Below the pieces are notes generated by a model. That model was not told the origin of the DNA and searched no databases. It saw only the letters and a program-made list of their open reading frames with translations. From assembly GCF_000484635.1 (NCBI RefSeq), contig NZ_AXVM01000001.1:186001-250000 (forward strand): a stretch of DNA of 64,000 nucleotides, written 5' to 3'. Origin of the DNA: Comamonas badia DSM 17552. Lineage in GTDB: Bacteria > Pseudomonadota > Gammaproteobacteria > Burkholderiales > Burkholderiaceae_C. The position numbers and the translations under genes are program-made. This document shows, in pieces, positions 20,404 to 29,869 of the stretch; within the stretch, counting starts at the first letter, position 1; every line of letters starts with the position of its first letter.

Positions 20404-21270
20404 ATGGAATCCAATACCGAACTGCAGGACGCCCGCCTCACCGAAATGTGGGGTGAGCTGCACCGCAACACCACCAACGGCGATCCGTTCCAGCCCAACG
20501 CCTACCGGCTCGCGTTCATCGATCCGGAGTTTCTGCAGCGGCGCGAAACCCGTGGCATCCGCTTTCAGCTGGAGCTGCTCAAGCCGGACCTGAACCTGAT
20601 GGAGCAGGGCATAGAAAGCACCGTCGTCGTCTACGGCAGCGCGCGCACCCTGGCGCCGGACGAGGCCGCGGAGCAGCTGGCCCAGGCACGCGCAAGCGAA
20701 GACGCCGAGCGCATCCGGCTGGCCGAGCGCGCCGTGAAGAACAGCCACTACTACGCGCAGGCCCGGCACTTCGCGCGGCTGGTGGCCGAGTACAGCCAGA
20801 CCCGCCCAACCAGCGAACGCCTGACGATCTGCACCGGCGGCGGCCCCGGCATCATGGAAGCCGCCAACCGCGGCGCGCACGATGTGGGCGCGCCCAACAT
20901 CGGGCTCAACATCACGCTGCCGCACGAGCAGAGCGGCAACCGCTTCATCACGCCGTCGCTGTCGTTCAAGTTCCATTACTTCGCGCTGCGCAAGATGCAC
21001 TTCATGATGCGCGCCAAGGCGCTGGTGGTGTTTCCGGGCGGCTTCGGCACGCTGGATGAACTCTTCGAGGTGCTCACGCTGGTGCAGACGCGCAAGGCCA
21101 AGCCGGTGCCCATCGTGCTGTTTGGCAGCAGCTTCTGGCAGCGCGTGCTGCATCCGGAGGTGATGGTGGAAGAAGGCACGATTTCCGCCCAGGATCTCGA
21201 ACTCTTTCACCTGACCGATGACCCGCAGGAGGCGTGGGAGCTGATCCGCGGCTTTTACAGCCTGCCGTAA
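20404..21270 (+). CDS. LOG-family (TIGR00730-type) nucleotide phosphoribohydrolase
   Basis: A 288-residue Rossmann-fold protein with both LOG signatures: CTGGGPGIMEAANRGA and FPGGFGTLDELFE. Family members hydrolyse the N-glycosidic bond of nucleoside 5'-monophosphates such as cytokinin ribotides or AMP. The extra N-terminal about 70 residues place it in the longer bacterial class. The true substrate here is unknown. ATG 20404 was chosen over upstream in-frame codons because family similarity begins there. It sits alone between crcB and fccA. Confidence 0.88.
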   Translation: MESNTELQDARLTEMWGELHRNTTNGDPFQPNAYRLAFIDPEFLQRRETRGIRFQLELLKPDLNLMEQGIESTVVVYGSARTLAPDEAAEQLAQARASEDAERIRLAERAVKNSHYYAQARHFARLVAEYSQTRPTSERLTICTGGGPGIMEAANRGAHDVGAPNIGLNITLPHEQSGNRFITPSLSFKFHYFALRKMHFMMRAKALVVFPGGFGTLDELFEVLTLVQTRKAKPVPIVLFGSSFWQRVLHPEVMVEEGTISAQDLELFHLTDDPQEAWELIRGFYSLP

Positions 21271-21381
21271 GAGCGCGTTCAAAGAGCGCAGGCGTGGCTG
21301 CCGCGTGCATCCACCGTAAATTCAGGGGTAAACCCTCAGCCTTGCGAGCGGCGCACGCCTCTAAGATACATAAGGCAGCAC

Positions 21382-21411
21382 TGAAACTGGCTGTTGTTGC
21401 AGCAGCCAGTT
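21382..21411 (+). promoter_or_regulatory. Perfect 11-bp hairpin in the fccA 5' region
   Basis: GAAACTGGCTG and its complement CAGCCAGTTTC enclose a short TTGTTGCAG-type loop. No T-run follows, so it may be a terminator remnant for the LOG gene or a leader structure controlling fccAB. Confidence 0.5.
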
Positions 21412-21474
21412 TCAAGACTGCCACGGCCATCACTGATTTTCCGCCCCCTACTGTCCAAAGGAGGACGCCAAACC

Positions 21475-21783
21475 ATGAACCGAGCACTCGCTCTCGCATT
21501 GACCGCCGCGCTGGCAAGCGCAGCCCCTCTCTCCCAGGCCCAGACTTCGCCCACGCAGGTAAAAAGCTGGGCCGCGGGCTGTGCCAGCTGCCATGGCACC
21601 AACGGCCAGGCCCAGCCCGGCATGCCGCCGCTGGCCGGCAAGAACGCCGCCGACATGACGGACAAGCTGCTCGCCTACAAGAGCGGTGCGGCGCCGTCAA
21701 CCATCATGACGCAGCTCGCCAAGGGCTACTCCGACGATCAGCTCAAGGCGATCGCCGGCTATTTCGCAGCGCAGAAGAAGTGA
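21475..21783 (+). CDS. fccA: Flavocytochrome c sulfide dehydrogenase, monohaem cytochrome c subunit
   Basis: Periplasmic class I cytochrome c, 102 residues, with signal peptide (RALALALTAALASAA, cleavage after SQA), one haem site GCASCHG (about residue 36), and the sixth ligand Met in GMPPLAGK. It should accept electrons from FccB during sulfide oxidation and pass them to the respiratory chain. ATG 21475 is preceded by a strong AAAGGAGG. fccB starts 11 bases downstream, so the pair forms an operon. Confidence 0.88.
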   Translation: MNRALALALTAALASAAPLSQAQTSPTQVKSWAAGCASCHGTNGQAQPGMPPLAGKNAADMTDKLLAYKSGAAPSTIMTQLAKGYSDDQLKAIAGYFAAQKK

Positions 21784-21794
21784 GGAGCAGCACC

Positions 21795-23078
21795 ATGGAT
21801 CGTCGTCAATTCATTCGTGCGGGTTCTGCCGCTTCCGCCGTCTCCGTGCTGGGCATCACCGCCGGCTGCGCTTCCGTCGGCGGCGGCGCGGGCGGCAAGG
21901 TGGTCGTCGTCGGTGGCGGCTACGGCGGCGCCACGGCCGCCAAGTACATCCGCATGTGGTCCGAGGGCAAGATCGAAGTCACCCTGGTGGAGCCCAACGC
22001 CACCTTCATCTCCTGCCCCATCTCCAATCTGGTGCTGGGCGGTACCAAGACCATGGCCGACATCACCACGCCGTACGACAACCTCAAGGCGCGCCACGGG
22101 GTCAGGATCGTGGCGGACCGGGTCAGCGGCATCGACATGGACAAGCGCCAGGTCAGCCTGGCCGGCGGCGGCACCCTGCCCTATGACCGCCTGATTCTCT
22201 CGCCCGGCGTGGATTTCATGTGGGAGAGCCTGCCCGGCATGAACAAGCCCGGCGCGCAAGAGAAGATCATGCACGCATGGAAGGCCGGTCCGCAGACCGT
22301 CACGCTGCGCCAGCAGCTCGAAGCCATGCCCGATGGCGGCGTGTTCGCCATGGCCATACCGCTGGCGCCCTACCGCTGCCCGCCCGGTCCGTATGAGCGG
22401 GCCTGCCAGGTGGCCAGCTACTTCCAGAAGGCAAAACCCAAATCCAAGGTGCTGGTGCTGGACGCCAACGACGACGTCACCTCCAAGGGGCCGCTGTTCA
22501 AGAAGGCCTGGGCCGACCGCTACAAGGGCGTGATCGAATACATGCCCAAGCACCGCCTGGTCGATGTCGATGCCGTCACCAACACCCTGAAGTTCGATTT
22601 CAACGACGACGTGAAGGCGACGGTGCTCAACGTCATCCCGCCGATGCGCGCGGGCGACGTGGTGGCCAAGGCGGGGCTTGCCACCGCCAACAACCGCTGG
22701 AGCGAAGTGGATTGGATCACGATGGAGCATGCCAAGGCCAAGGGCGTGCACATCCTGGGCGACAGCACGCTGAGCGCGCCGCAGATGCCCAAGTCGGGCC
22801 ACATGGCCAACCAGCATGGCAAGGTGGCAGCGGCGGCCGTGGTCGCCATGCTCTCGGGCCGTGCGCCGGATCAGCTCCCGATCTACAACAACACCTGCTA
22901 CAGCTTCGTCAGCGCCACCGATGTGGTGCACGTGGCCAGCGTGCACCGCTACGAGGCCGACAAGAAAACCATGGTTCCGGTGCAGGGCTCGGGCGGCGTT
23001 TCCGGCGCCGCCAGCGAGATCGAAGGCCGCTTTGCCATGGCCTGGGCGCGCAACATCTGGGCCGACTCGCTCGCCTGA
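21795..23078 (+). CDS. fccB: Flavocytochrome c sulfide dehydrogenase, flavoprotein subunit
   Basis: FAD-binding subunit oxidising sulfide to sulfur or polysulfide in the periplasm; 427 residues. The N-terminus DRRQFIRAGSAASAVSVLGI is a twin-arginine export signal. The dinucleotide fold is VVVVGGGYGGATAAKYIR. The redox-active cysteines are expected in YRCPPGPYERAC (about residue 200) and NNTCYSF (about 370). The C-terminal FCSD-type flavin region is complete. It is related to SoxF. With fccA and RuBisCO, it supports sulfide-driven autotrophy. Confidence 0.93.
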   Translation: MDRRQFIRAGSAASAVSVLGITAGCASVGGGAGGKVVVVGGGYGGATAAKYIRMWSEGKIEVTLVEPNATFISCPISNLVLGGTKTMADITTPYDNLKARHGVRIVADRVSGIDMDKRQVSLAGGGTLPYDRLILSPGVDFMWESLPGMNKPGAQEKIMHAWKAGPQTVTLRQQLEAMPDGGVFAMAIPLAPYRCPPGPYERACQVASYFQKAKPKSKVLVLDANDDVTSKGPLFKKAWADRYKGVIEYMPKHRLVDVDAVTNTLKFDFNDDVKATVLNVIPPMRAGDVVAKAGLATANNRWSEVDWITMEHAKAKGVHILGDSTLSAPQMPKSGHMANQHGKVAAAAVVAMLSGRAPDQLPIYNNTCYSFVSATDVVHVASVHRYEADKKTMVPVQGSGGVSGAASEIEGRFAMAWARNIWADSLA

Positions 23079-23088
23079 TGGCTTTGCC

Positions 23089-23123
23089 TTGACAACGCAA
23101 GGGGCGCCTGGCGCCCCTTTTTC
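23089..23123 (+). terminator. Rho-independent terminator after fccB
   Basis: AGGGGCGC-CTG-GCGCCCCT (stem arms near 23100-23118) followed by TTTTT. It lies 20 bases beyond the fccB stop, between the convergent fccB and rmuC. Confidence 0.88.
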
Positions 23124-23143
23124 ATGCGAATTCCGGCGCCCGC

Positions 23144-24763
23144 CTACTCCTGCGGCAGCCCGTCCAGCGGCGGTACGTCGGGCGCGGGCAGCTCCTGCAC
23201 GTCGCGCAGCTTGCGCTGGATGGCGCGGGTGCGCACGTCCACCTGCTCGAACTTCTTCGCCGCCGCGTCGATCGACTTGCGCGTGGCGTCCACGGCCTCG
23301 CCGAATTTGGCGAATTCGGTCTTGACCTGGCCGAGCACGCCCCAGACTTCGGAAGAGCGCTTCTCGATCGCCAGCGTCTTGAAGCCCATCTGCAGGCTGG
23401 AAAGCATGGCGGCGAAATTGGCCGGGCCGGTGATCATCACGCGCGCCTCGTTCTGCAGCGCCTCCACCAGCCCGGGGCGGCGCATCACCTCGGCAAACAG
23501 GCCCTCGGTGGGCAGGTAGAGCACGGCAAAGTCGGTGGTGTATGGCGGCGCCACGTACTTGGCGTGGATTTTTCTGGCCTCCAGCCGGATCGAGTTCTCG
23601 AAGGCATTGCCCGCGGCGGCGATGGCGCCGCGGTCGGCCGCCTCCTGCGCATCGATCAGGCGCTGGTAATGCTCCACCGGGTACTTGGAATCGACCGGCA
23701 GCCACACCGGCGCCTCCTCGCTCTTGCCCGGCAGGCGGATGGCGAATTCCACCAGTTCGTCGCTGCCCGGCACGGTCTTGACGTTGCGCCCGTACTGGTC
23801 GGCCGTGAGCACGTTGTCGATCAGCGCCGCCAGCTGCATCTCGCCCCAGGTACCGCGCGTCTTGACGTTGGTCATCACGCGCTTCAGATCGCCCACGCTG
23901 CCGGCCAGCGTCTGCATTTCGCCCAGCCCTTTGTGGACCTGCTCCAGCCGCTCGCTCACCAGCTTGAAGGATTCGCCCAGGCGCTGCTCCAGCGTGGCGT
24001 GCAGCTTTTCATCGACGGTGCGGCGCATTGCTTCGAGCTTGGCGGCGTTGTCCGTCTGGATGGCCGCCAGGCGCTCGTTGAGCGCCTGGCGCAGCGCCTC
24101 GCCACCCTGCTGGTGGCTGGCAACCAGGCCCGTCAGCTGGCGCGTGAGCTCCTCGGTCGTCAGGCCGAGCTGCTGGCGCAACGCGCCCGACATGGTGGCA
24201 AGCTGCCCCTGGATATCGCCCTTGAGCGAATCCAGCGTGCCGCGCGTCACCTGTCCCAGCGCATCGAAGCGCTCCTGGATCTGCTGTCCCATGGCCTGCG
24301 TGCCGGCCGCCATGCCTTCGCGCGATTGCGCGCTGTCGCTGGCGAGCTGCTGCGCGGTGCCCGTCAGTTCCGTGCGGAAGGCGGTCAAGGCCTGGGTCTG
24401 CTCGGCACGCGACTGCACCAGCAGTTGTTCCAGGCGGGTCTGCAGCGCGCCAAAAGCCGACAGCAGCTCGCCGCGGCTGGCCCGCGCATCAACCGCCGCC
24501 TGCGCCAGGCGTTCGTCCAGCACCTCGCGCGTGACCTGGGTGAAGGCGCGCAATTGCTCGCCCATGCTGGCCAGCGCGCCGTCGTTGCGCGCCACCGCCA
24601 GCTGCGTGGCCTGCGTGGCGGCTTCCAGTGCCTGCAGCCGCTCGGGCCATTCGGCTGGCAAGGCCACGCGCGGGCGGCGCAGCAGCAGCACGAGGAGCAG
24701 CAGCACGACCAGCGCCAGCATGCCCAGCGCTACCAGCCACTCCAGAGGCAAATTACTACTCAT
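23144..24763 (-). CDS. rmuC: DNA recombination protein RmuC
   Basis: A 539-residue RmuC family protein, thought to limit inversions at short inverted repeats. It has an N-terminal membrane anchor (WLVALGMLALVVLLLLVLLL, residues 9-28), a long coiled-coil/helical region (about 40-290), and the nuclease-like RmuC domain (about 300-480, with TRGTWGEMQLAALIDNVL, VDSKYP, and YLPTEGLFAEV). VDSKYP carries the PD-(D/E)xK-like acidic/lysine core. It is the first gene of a leftward block. Confidence 0.93.
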   Translation of the reverse strand: MSSNLPLEWLVALGMLALVVLLLLVLLLRRPRVALPAEWPERLQALEAATQATQLAVARNDGALASMGEQLRAFTQVTREVLDERLAQAAVDARASRGELLSAFGALQTRLEQLLVQSRAEQTQALTAFRTELTGTAQQLASDSAQSREGMAAGTQAMGQQIQERFDALGQVTRGTLDSLKGDIQGQLATMSGALRQQLGLTTEELTRQLTGLVASHQQGGEALRQALNERLAAIQTDNAAKLEAMRRTVDEKLHATLEQRLGESFKLVSERLEQVHKGLGEMQTLAGSVGDLKRVMTNVKTRGTWGEMQLAALIDNVLTADQYGRNVKTVPGSDELVEFAIRLPGKSEEAPVWLPVDSKYPVEHYQRLIDAQEAADRGAIAAAGNAFENSIRLEARKIHAKYVAPPYTTDFAVLYLPTEGLFAEVMRRPGLVEALQNEARVMITGPANFAAMLSSLQMGFKTLAIEKRSSEVWGVLGQVKTEFAKFGEAVDATRKSIDAAAKKFEQVDVRTRAIQRKLRDVQELPAPDVPPLDGLPQE

Positions 24764-24811
24764 TTAATAGCTTGTAGCACTTGCTGGGCATGCGCGAACG
24801 CCGGTTTTCAC

Positions 24812-25777
24812 TCAATTGACTGGCGTGAGCGCGCCACGCCCATCGAAAAAGGCAATCAGGTTGTCCGCCGCCAGCCGCGCCATCGCCAGGCGCGTGGGCA
24901 CGGTGGCACTGGCAATGTGCGGCGTCAGCACCACGTTGGGCAGCTCCAGCAGCGCCGGGTTCACATGCGGCTCGCCCTCGAACACATCCAGGCCCGCCGC
25001 GGCCAATCGCCCTGCCTTGAGCGCTGCCGCCAGTGCGTCTTCATCCACCAGCCCGCCGCGCCCGATGTTCACCAGCGTCGCCGTCGGCTTCATGCGCGCC
25101 AATTCGGGGGCGCCGATGATGTGGTGCACCTTTGGGGTGTAGGGCAGCACCAGCACGAGGTGGTCAGACTGCTCGAGCAGCGCGTCCATGCCCACATGGC
25201 GCGCCTTGCACAGGTTCTCGGTGTGCACATCGAGCCGGCTGCGGTTGTGGTAGATCACCTCCATGCCAAAGCCGTAGGCGCCGCGCTGGGCAATCCCCTG
25301 CCCTATGCGCCCCATGCCCAGAATGCCGAGCGTGCTGCCATGCACCTCGCAGCCGGCAAACATGTCGTAGCGCCAGCGCTTCCACTCCCCGGCGCGCAGG
25401 AATTTCTCGGACTCGAGCATGCGTCGCGCCGCCGCCATCAGTAGCGCAAAACCGAAGTCGGCCGTGGTCTCGGTCAGCACATCGGGCGTGTTGCTGCCGA
25501 CCACGCCTGTCGCGCTCATCGCGGCCACGTCGAAATTGTTGTAGCCCACCGCCATGTTGGCCACGATCTTCAGCTGCGGGCACACGGCCAGCAGCGCTGC
25601 ATCGATGCGGTGCCCGCCGGTGATGTAGGCGCCCTGCTTGTCGGCCAGACGCCGCGCAAATTCATCCTGGTGCCAGACCTCACCCTCAGCGATGGCCTCG
25701 ACCTCGAAATGCTGCCTGAGCTTGTCCAGCACCTCGGGGAAAACAACACAGGCCACCAGCACGCGCGGTTTGGGCAC
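24812..25777 (-). CDS. D-2-hydroxyacid dehydrogenase (GhrB-like)
   Basis: NAD(P)-dependent reductase/dehydrogenase of 321 residues. The cofactor fold is GILGMGRIGQGIAQRGA, the catalytic Arg lies in NIGRGGLVDEDAL, the Glu in DVFEGEP, and the His in LTPHIASAT. Glyoxylate/hydroxypyruvate reductase (GhrB type) is the nearest named activity; substrate not fixed by sequence. Ten bases separate it from nhaD on the same strand. Confidence 0.9.
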   Translation of the reverse strand: MPKPRVLVACVVFPEVLDKLRQHFEVEAIAEGEVWHQDEFARRLADKQGAYITGGHRIDAALLAVCPQLKIVANMAVGYNNFDVAAMSATGVVGSNTPDVLTETTADFGFALLMAAARRMLESEKFLRAGEWKRWRYDMFAGCEVHGSTLGILGMGRIGQGIAQRGAYGFGMEVIYHNRSRLDVHTENLCKARHVGMDALLEQSDHLVLVLPYTPKVHHIIGAPELARMKPTATLVNIGRGGLVDEDALAAALKAGRLAAAGLDVFEGEPHVNPALLELPNVVLTPHIASATVPTRLAMARLAADNLIAFFDGRGALTPVN

Positions 25778-25787
25778 GACAAACTCC

Positions 25788-27200
25788 TCAGAAGAACAGC
25801 CAGGTGATGACGATGAACAGCGGAATCAGAATGCCGCCCGACCACAGCATGTAGCCGAAGAACCCCGGCATCTTCACCCCGCGGTCCTCGGCGATCGCCT
25901 TCACCATCAGATTGGGGGCATTGCCAATATAGGTATTGGCACCCATGAAGACCGAACCGGCCGAAATCGCCGCCAGCGTCGCCGCGTGCGTGGTCATCAG
26001 GGTCGCGGCGTCGCCGCCGGCGGTGTTGAAGAACACCAGATAGGTGGGCGCGTTGTCCAGCACCGACGACAGCAGTCCCGTGGCCCAGAAGTACATGGCC
26101 GGCAGCGGTTCGCCGTCGGCGCCGGTCACGGCCGCGACGATGGGGCCGAACGCTCCGTCGACGCCGGCGCGCAGCATCGCAATCACCGGAATGATGGTGA
26201 GAAAGATGCCCGCGAACAGCTTGGCCACCTCCTGCATCGGCCCCCAGCTGAACTGGTTGGCCTCATGCACCGCGCGCGGCGTGAGCGCCAGCGAGATCAG
26301 CGTGATGGCAACCATCCCGGCGTCGCGCACCAGCCCCGGCAGGCCGACAGCGGTGCCCGCCAGCTCCCACTGCACCGGCGATTGCCACAGGCCGCTCATC
26401 AGCACCAAACCGACGATAGCCAGCAGCAGCACGAAGTTGATCTTGCCGTCAAAGCCCAGCGCGTCCTGCGGCGAATCGGGCGTGGGGTCTGCCTGGTTGC
26501 GCTCGCCCTGCTGGCGAAAGTACCAGGAATCCAGCGCAAAGAACAAGGCCAGCAGCACACCCACGAGCAACAGCGTCTCGAAGACGATGTGATCCACGGT
26601 CCAGAAAAACGTCACACCCTTCAGGAAGCCAAGGAACAGCGGCGGATCGCCCAGTGGGGTCAGCGAGCCGCCGGCGTTGGAGACGATGAAGATGAAGAAA
26701 ACCACCACGTGCGCCACATGCTTGCGGTTGTCGTTGGCGCGAATCAAGGGGCGAATCAAGAGCATCGAAGCCCCCGTCGTCCCCATGAAGCTCGCCAGCA
26801 CCGCGCCTATGGCCAGAATGCCCGCGTTGAGCAGCGGCGTGCCGCGCAGGTTGCCACGGATATAGATGCCGCCGGCCACGGTGAACAGCGCCGTCAGCAG
26901 GATGACGAACGGCAGGTATTCGGCCACCAGCGCATGCACCAGGCCCTGGCCTGCGGCGCCCCAGCCGAACACCAGCGCAAAGGGGATGAAGAAAGCCAGC
27001 GCCCAGGCCGCCGTGACCTTGCCAAAGTGGTGGTGCCAGAAGATCGGTGCCAGCATGGGCAGCAGCGCGATCGAAAGCAGCACGCCGGCGAACGGCACAC
27101 CCCACCAGCCGGCCAGCTGGCTGCCATCGATCTCGCTGGCTGCCGCCAGCATCGGCAGCAGACCCAGGCTGGCCAGCAGCCAGCAACGCAGTGACTTCAC
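25788..27200 (-). CDS. nhaD: NhaD-type Na+/H+ antiporter
   Basis: Inner-membrane sodium/proton antiporter of the ion-transporter superfamily; 470 residues, about 13 hydrophobic segments. Conserved stretches are LLTALFTVAGGIYIRGNLRG, NAGGSLTPLGDPPLFLGFLK, and SSVLDNAPTYLVFFN, all typical of NhaD. The N-terminal segment SLRCWLLASLGLLPMLAAAS may be a signal or first helix. GTG 27200 has an AAGGA site; longer upstream starts would run into pncB. It is 22 bases from pncB. Confidence 0.9.
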   Translation of the reverse strand: MKSLRCWLLASLGLLPMLAAASEIDGSQLAGWWGVPFAGVLLSIALLPMLAPIFWHHHFGKVTAAWALAFFIPFALVFGWGAAGQGLVHALVAEYLPFVILLTALFTVAGGIYIRGNLRGTPLLNAGILAIGAVLASFMGTTGASMLLIRPLIRANDNRKHVAHVVVFFIFIVSNAGGSLTPLGDPPLFLGFLKGVTFFWTVDHIVFETLLLVGVLLALFFALDSWYFRQQGERNQADPTPDSPQDALGFDGKINFVLLLAIVGLVLMSGLWQSPVQWELAGTAVGLPGLVRDAGMVAITLISLALTPRAVHEANQFSWGPMQEVAKLFAGIFLTIIPVIAMLRAGVDGAFGPIVAAVTGADGEPLPAMYFWATGLLSSVLDNAPTYLVFFNTAGGDAATLMTTHAATLAAISAGSVFMGANTYIGNAPNLMVKAIAEDRGVKMPGFFGYMLWSGGILIPLFIVITWLFF

Positions 27201-27222
27201 CGGGAAATTCCTTGGACAGAGG

Positions 27223-28422
27223 TTACGCAGGACTCGGAATATCGAACACCTGGCGCAGGTAGGCCAAATATTTTTCATCGTTGCACATGTTCTTGCCGGG
27301 CGCATCCGAGAGTTTGGCGACCGGCTGGCCGTTGCACCGCGTCATCTTGATGACGATTTGCAGCGGCTCGTAGCCCAGATCATTGGTCAGGTTGGTGCCT
27401 ATGCCGAAGGCCAGCAGGCAGCGGCCATGAAACCGCTGGTAGAGCTCGATGATGCGCGGCACCGTCAGCCCGTCGCTGAAGATCAGCACCTTGGTCAGCG
27501 GATCGACCCGGTTGTCGCGGTAGTGCTGCAGCATGCGCTCGCCCCAGGCGAAGGGGTCGCCGCTGTCGTGGCGCGCGCCGTCAAACAGCTTGCAGAAGTA
27601 CAGATCAAAATCGCGCAGGAAGGCCGACATGCCGTACACGTCCGACAGCGCAATGCCCAGGTCGCCGCGGTACTCCTTGGCCCAGACTTCAAAACCATAG
27701 ATCTGCGTGTCGCGCAGGCGCGGACCCAGCGACTGGCAGGCCTGCAGGTACTCATGCGCCATCGTGCCCAGCGGTGTCAGGCCCAGCTTCATCGCATACA
27801 GCACGTTGCTGGTGCCGGCGAATTTGCCACTCAAGCCGCGACGCTTGTCTTCCACGCCCAGCCGCCCCGCCAGGGTGCGCAGCAGCTCTGCGTGCCAGTC
27901 ACGCGAAAAGCGCCGGCGCGTGCCGTAATCGGCAATCTTCAGCTCCGTCAGACCGGCGCCATGCAGCTGATCGATCTTGACCCCCAGGCGTTTTCTGCCT
28001 TCCTCGTAATCCGGCCGGGGATGCTGGTTGCGAAAGTACACCTCATTGACGATGGACAGCACCGGTATCTCGAACAGGATGGTGTGCAGCCACGGGCCGA
28101 CGATGACAATGTCGATCTCGCCGCTTGGCAGAGGCGTCACCCGGATGTACTTCTCATTGAGTCGAAACAGCCCGAGGAAATCAACGAAATCGCTCTTGAT
28201 GAAGCGCATCGAGCCCAGGTAGGCCAGCTCCTGCTCGCTGAGCTGCAGCTGACACAGCGCGCGGATTTCCTCGCGGATTTCATCGACGTAAGGCGCAAGC
28301 GCCACACCGGGCGTGCGGCACTTGAAGCGGTACTCCACCTGGGCACCGGGGAAGTGATGCAGCACCACCTGCATCATGGTGAATTTGTACAGATCGGTGT
28401 CGAGCAGGCTCTGGATAATCAT
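27223..28422 (-). CDS. pncB: Nicotinate phosphoribosyltransferase
   Basis: Makes nicotinate mononucleotide from nicotinate and PRPP in NAD salvage; 399 residues, the usual bacterial size. Motifs: [20 protein letters not shown] near the N-terminus, the phosphorylated-His region [15 protein letters not shown], and [22 protein letters not shown]; near the C-terminus [12 protein letters not shown]. Co-directional with the thioesterase upstream (gap 10 bases). Confidence 0.95.
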   Translation of the reverse strand: MIIQSLLDTDLYKFTMMQVVLHHFPGAQVEYRFKCRTPGVALAPYVDEIREEIRALCQLQLSEQELAYLGSMRFIKSDFVDFLGLFRLNEKYIRVTPLPSGEIDIVIVGPWLHTILFEIPVLSIVNEVYFRNQHPRPDYEEGRKRLGVKIDQLHGAGLTELKIADYGTRRRFSRDWHAELLRTLAGRLGVEDKRRGLSGKFAGTSNVLYAMKLGLTPLGTMAHEYLQACQSLGPRLRDTQIYGFEVWAKEYRGDLGIALSDVYGMSAFLRDFDLYFCKLFDGARHDSGDPFAWGERMLQHYRDNRVDPLTKVLIFSDGLTVPRIIELYQRFHGRCLLAFGIGTNLTNDLGYEPLQIVIKMTRCNGQPVAKLSDAPGKNMCNDEKYLAYLRQVFDIPSPA

Positions 28423-28432
28423 GAAAAGGCGA

Positions 28433-28906
28433 TCAACGGGGTATCAACAGACCTTGCAGCGCCTGCCTCAACGTATCGGGCAGCGGCCTTGGACGACGGT
28501 CTTCGCGCCCGACATACACATGCACAAAATGCCCGCAGGCCGCCGCCAGCGCCTCGCCCTGCGCAAACAGACCGACTTCGTAGCGCACGCTGCTTTTGCC
28601 CAGATGGGCCACGCGCAGCCCGGCCTCCACCGTCTGCGGGAAGGCCAGCGGGGCGAAATAATTGCACTGCGTCTCTATCACCAGGCCAATGGTGTCGCCG
28701 TGGTGGATATCCAGCGCACCCTGCTCGATCAACCAGGCGTTGACGGCGGTATCAAACCAGCTGTAATAGACCACGTTGTTGACGTGACCGTAGACATCGT
28801 TGTCCATCCAGCGCGTGCCGATGGGTCGAAAGACGCGATAGGCCTCTCTCGCGGGAGGCGCCAAACGGGGACCAGACGAAGGGGACGCAGGGGAAGCAGC
28901 AGACAT
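28433..28906 (-). CDS. Hotdog-fold acyl-CoA thioesterase (4HBT family)
   Basis: A 157-residue single hotdog-domain enzyme. The 4-hydroxybenzoyl-CoA thioesterase-type signature [20 protein letters not shown] contains the catalytic Asp, followed by FDTAVNAWL. It should hydrolyse a short or aromatic acyl-CoA. ATG 28906 gives a Ser/Ala/Pro-rich head before similarity begins (about residue 22), and no strong ribosome site is seen, so the start is uncertain. First gene of the thioesterase-pncB-nhaD run. Confidence 0.85.
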   Translation of the reverse strand: MSAASPASPSSGPRLAPPAREAYRVFRPIGTRWMDNDVYGHVNNVVYYSWFDTAVNAWLIEQGALDIHHGDTIGLVIETQCNYFAPLAFPQTVEAGLRVAHLGKSSVRYEVGLFAQGEALAAACGHFVHVYVGREDRRPRPLPDTLRQALQGLLIPR

Positions 28907-28997
28907 GATTGGGCCATTGTGCCAGCAGCCCCGAGCACGCTGGCCGCAGAGGGTTGCCGCTGCGGCAGCCGATGAAAACACACTTGGCAACAAATAA

Positions 28998-29072
28998 ATG
29001 CTGCAGCGCAACAAAAACCGCTTGCAATCCCGTGGAGCACCCCTATAATTCGATCCATGCTGCACTGCAACA
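28998..29072 (+). promoter_or_regulatory. phaP promoter with duplicated TGC-rich motif (candidate PhaR sites)
   Basis: TTGCAA (29022-29027) and TATAAT (29044-29049) with a 16-base spacer form a strong sigma-70 promoter. Two copies of one motif flank it: ATGCTGCAGCGCAACA (28998-29013) upstream and ATGCTGCACTGCAACA (29057-29072) at the start of transcription, matching at 14 of 16 bases. In other PHA producers PhaR represses phasin genes by binding TGCA-rich sites around the promoter. The layout fits, but the identity of the binding protein is inferred. Confidence 0.65.
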
Positions 29073-29137
29073 TAAGTTGATCAGAGCAGTCCCATGAATC
29101 GCGCCAACTGGCGTACTGTCAACTTAGGAGTTCCATC

Positions 29138-29680
29138 ATGTCGTTGCCCCAAGAACAATTCCTGGCCGCCCAGAAGGCCAACCTCGAAACCCTGTTCGGC
29201 CTGACCAGCAAGGCCTTCGAAGGCGTCGAGAAGCTCGTCGAACTGAACGTGACCGCCTCGCGCGCCGCGCTGTCGGAAGCCAACGCCCACGCCCAGGCCG
29301 TGCTGTCCGCCAAGGATGCGCAAGAGCTGCTGACGCTGCAAGCCAGCCTGTTCCAACCCCTGGCCGAAAAGACCCTGGCCTACAGCCGTCACGTGTACGA
29401 CATCGCGTCCAACACCAGCACTGAGTTCGGCAAGGCGTTCGAAGTCAAGGCTGCCGATGCACAGCGCACCTTCTCCGAATTTGTCGAGAACACCGCCAAG
29501 AACGCTCCCGCCGGTACCGAAACCACCGTCGCCGTGTTCAAGAGCGCCGTCTCGGCCGCCAACAACGCGTTTGAATCGGTGCAAAAGGCTGTCAAGCAAG
29601 CCACCGACATGGCTGAAGCCAACTTCAACGCCGCGACCGCCAGCGCCACCAAGGTTGCTGCCGCTGGCCGCAAGCGCTGA
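29138..29680 (+). CDS. phaP: PHA granule-associated phasin
   Basis: Phasin family protein of 180 residues that coats polyhydroxyalkanoate granules. It is almost wholly alpha-helical and amphipathic, with no signal peptide and no Cys, beginning [20 protein letters not shown] and ending in an Ala/Lys-rich tail ([14 protein letters not shown]). Length fits PhaP of Burkholderiales (about 185). It has its own strong promoter and putative PhaR sites, plus an AGGAG ribosome site, consistent with a highly expressed monocistronic gene. Its GC content is slightly lower than the neighbours. Confidence 0.93.
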   Translation: MSLPQEQFLAAQKANLETLFGLTSKAFEGVEKLVELNVTASRAALSEANAHAQAVLSAKDAQELLTLQASLFQPLAEKTLAYSRHVYDIASNTSTEFGKAFEVKAADAQRTFSEFVENTAKNAPAGTETTVAVFKSAVSAANNAFESVQKAVKQATDMAEANFNAATASATKVAAAGRKR

Positions 29681-29808
29681 TCGCAGAAATACAACAGGGC
29701 GCTTGAACCGATAAAGGGTTTTCCCTTATACTGGCGCCACGTGACTTCGGTCACCTGTTTCGGTTGTCTCCTTGGATCCTCACGAAATGTCAATTTCTGG
29801 ATCCCTTC

Positions 29809-29838
29809 AAGCCCGGTCTCGTACCGGGCTTTTTTTTG
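29809..29838 (+). terminator. Rho-independent terminator between phaP and the downstream dehydrogenase
   Basis: AGCCCGGT-CTCGT-ACCGGGCT followed by eight T residues: an eight-base stem and a five-base loop. A smaller hairpin GTGACTTCGGTCAC lies 70 bases before it. Both fall in the 220-base gap after phaP. Confidence 0.9.
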
Positions 29839-29869
29839 CCTGCATCGCGTCCGCGTCTCTCGGCCATAA

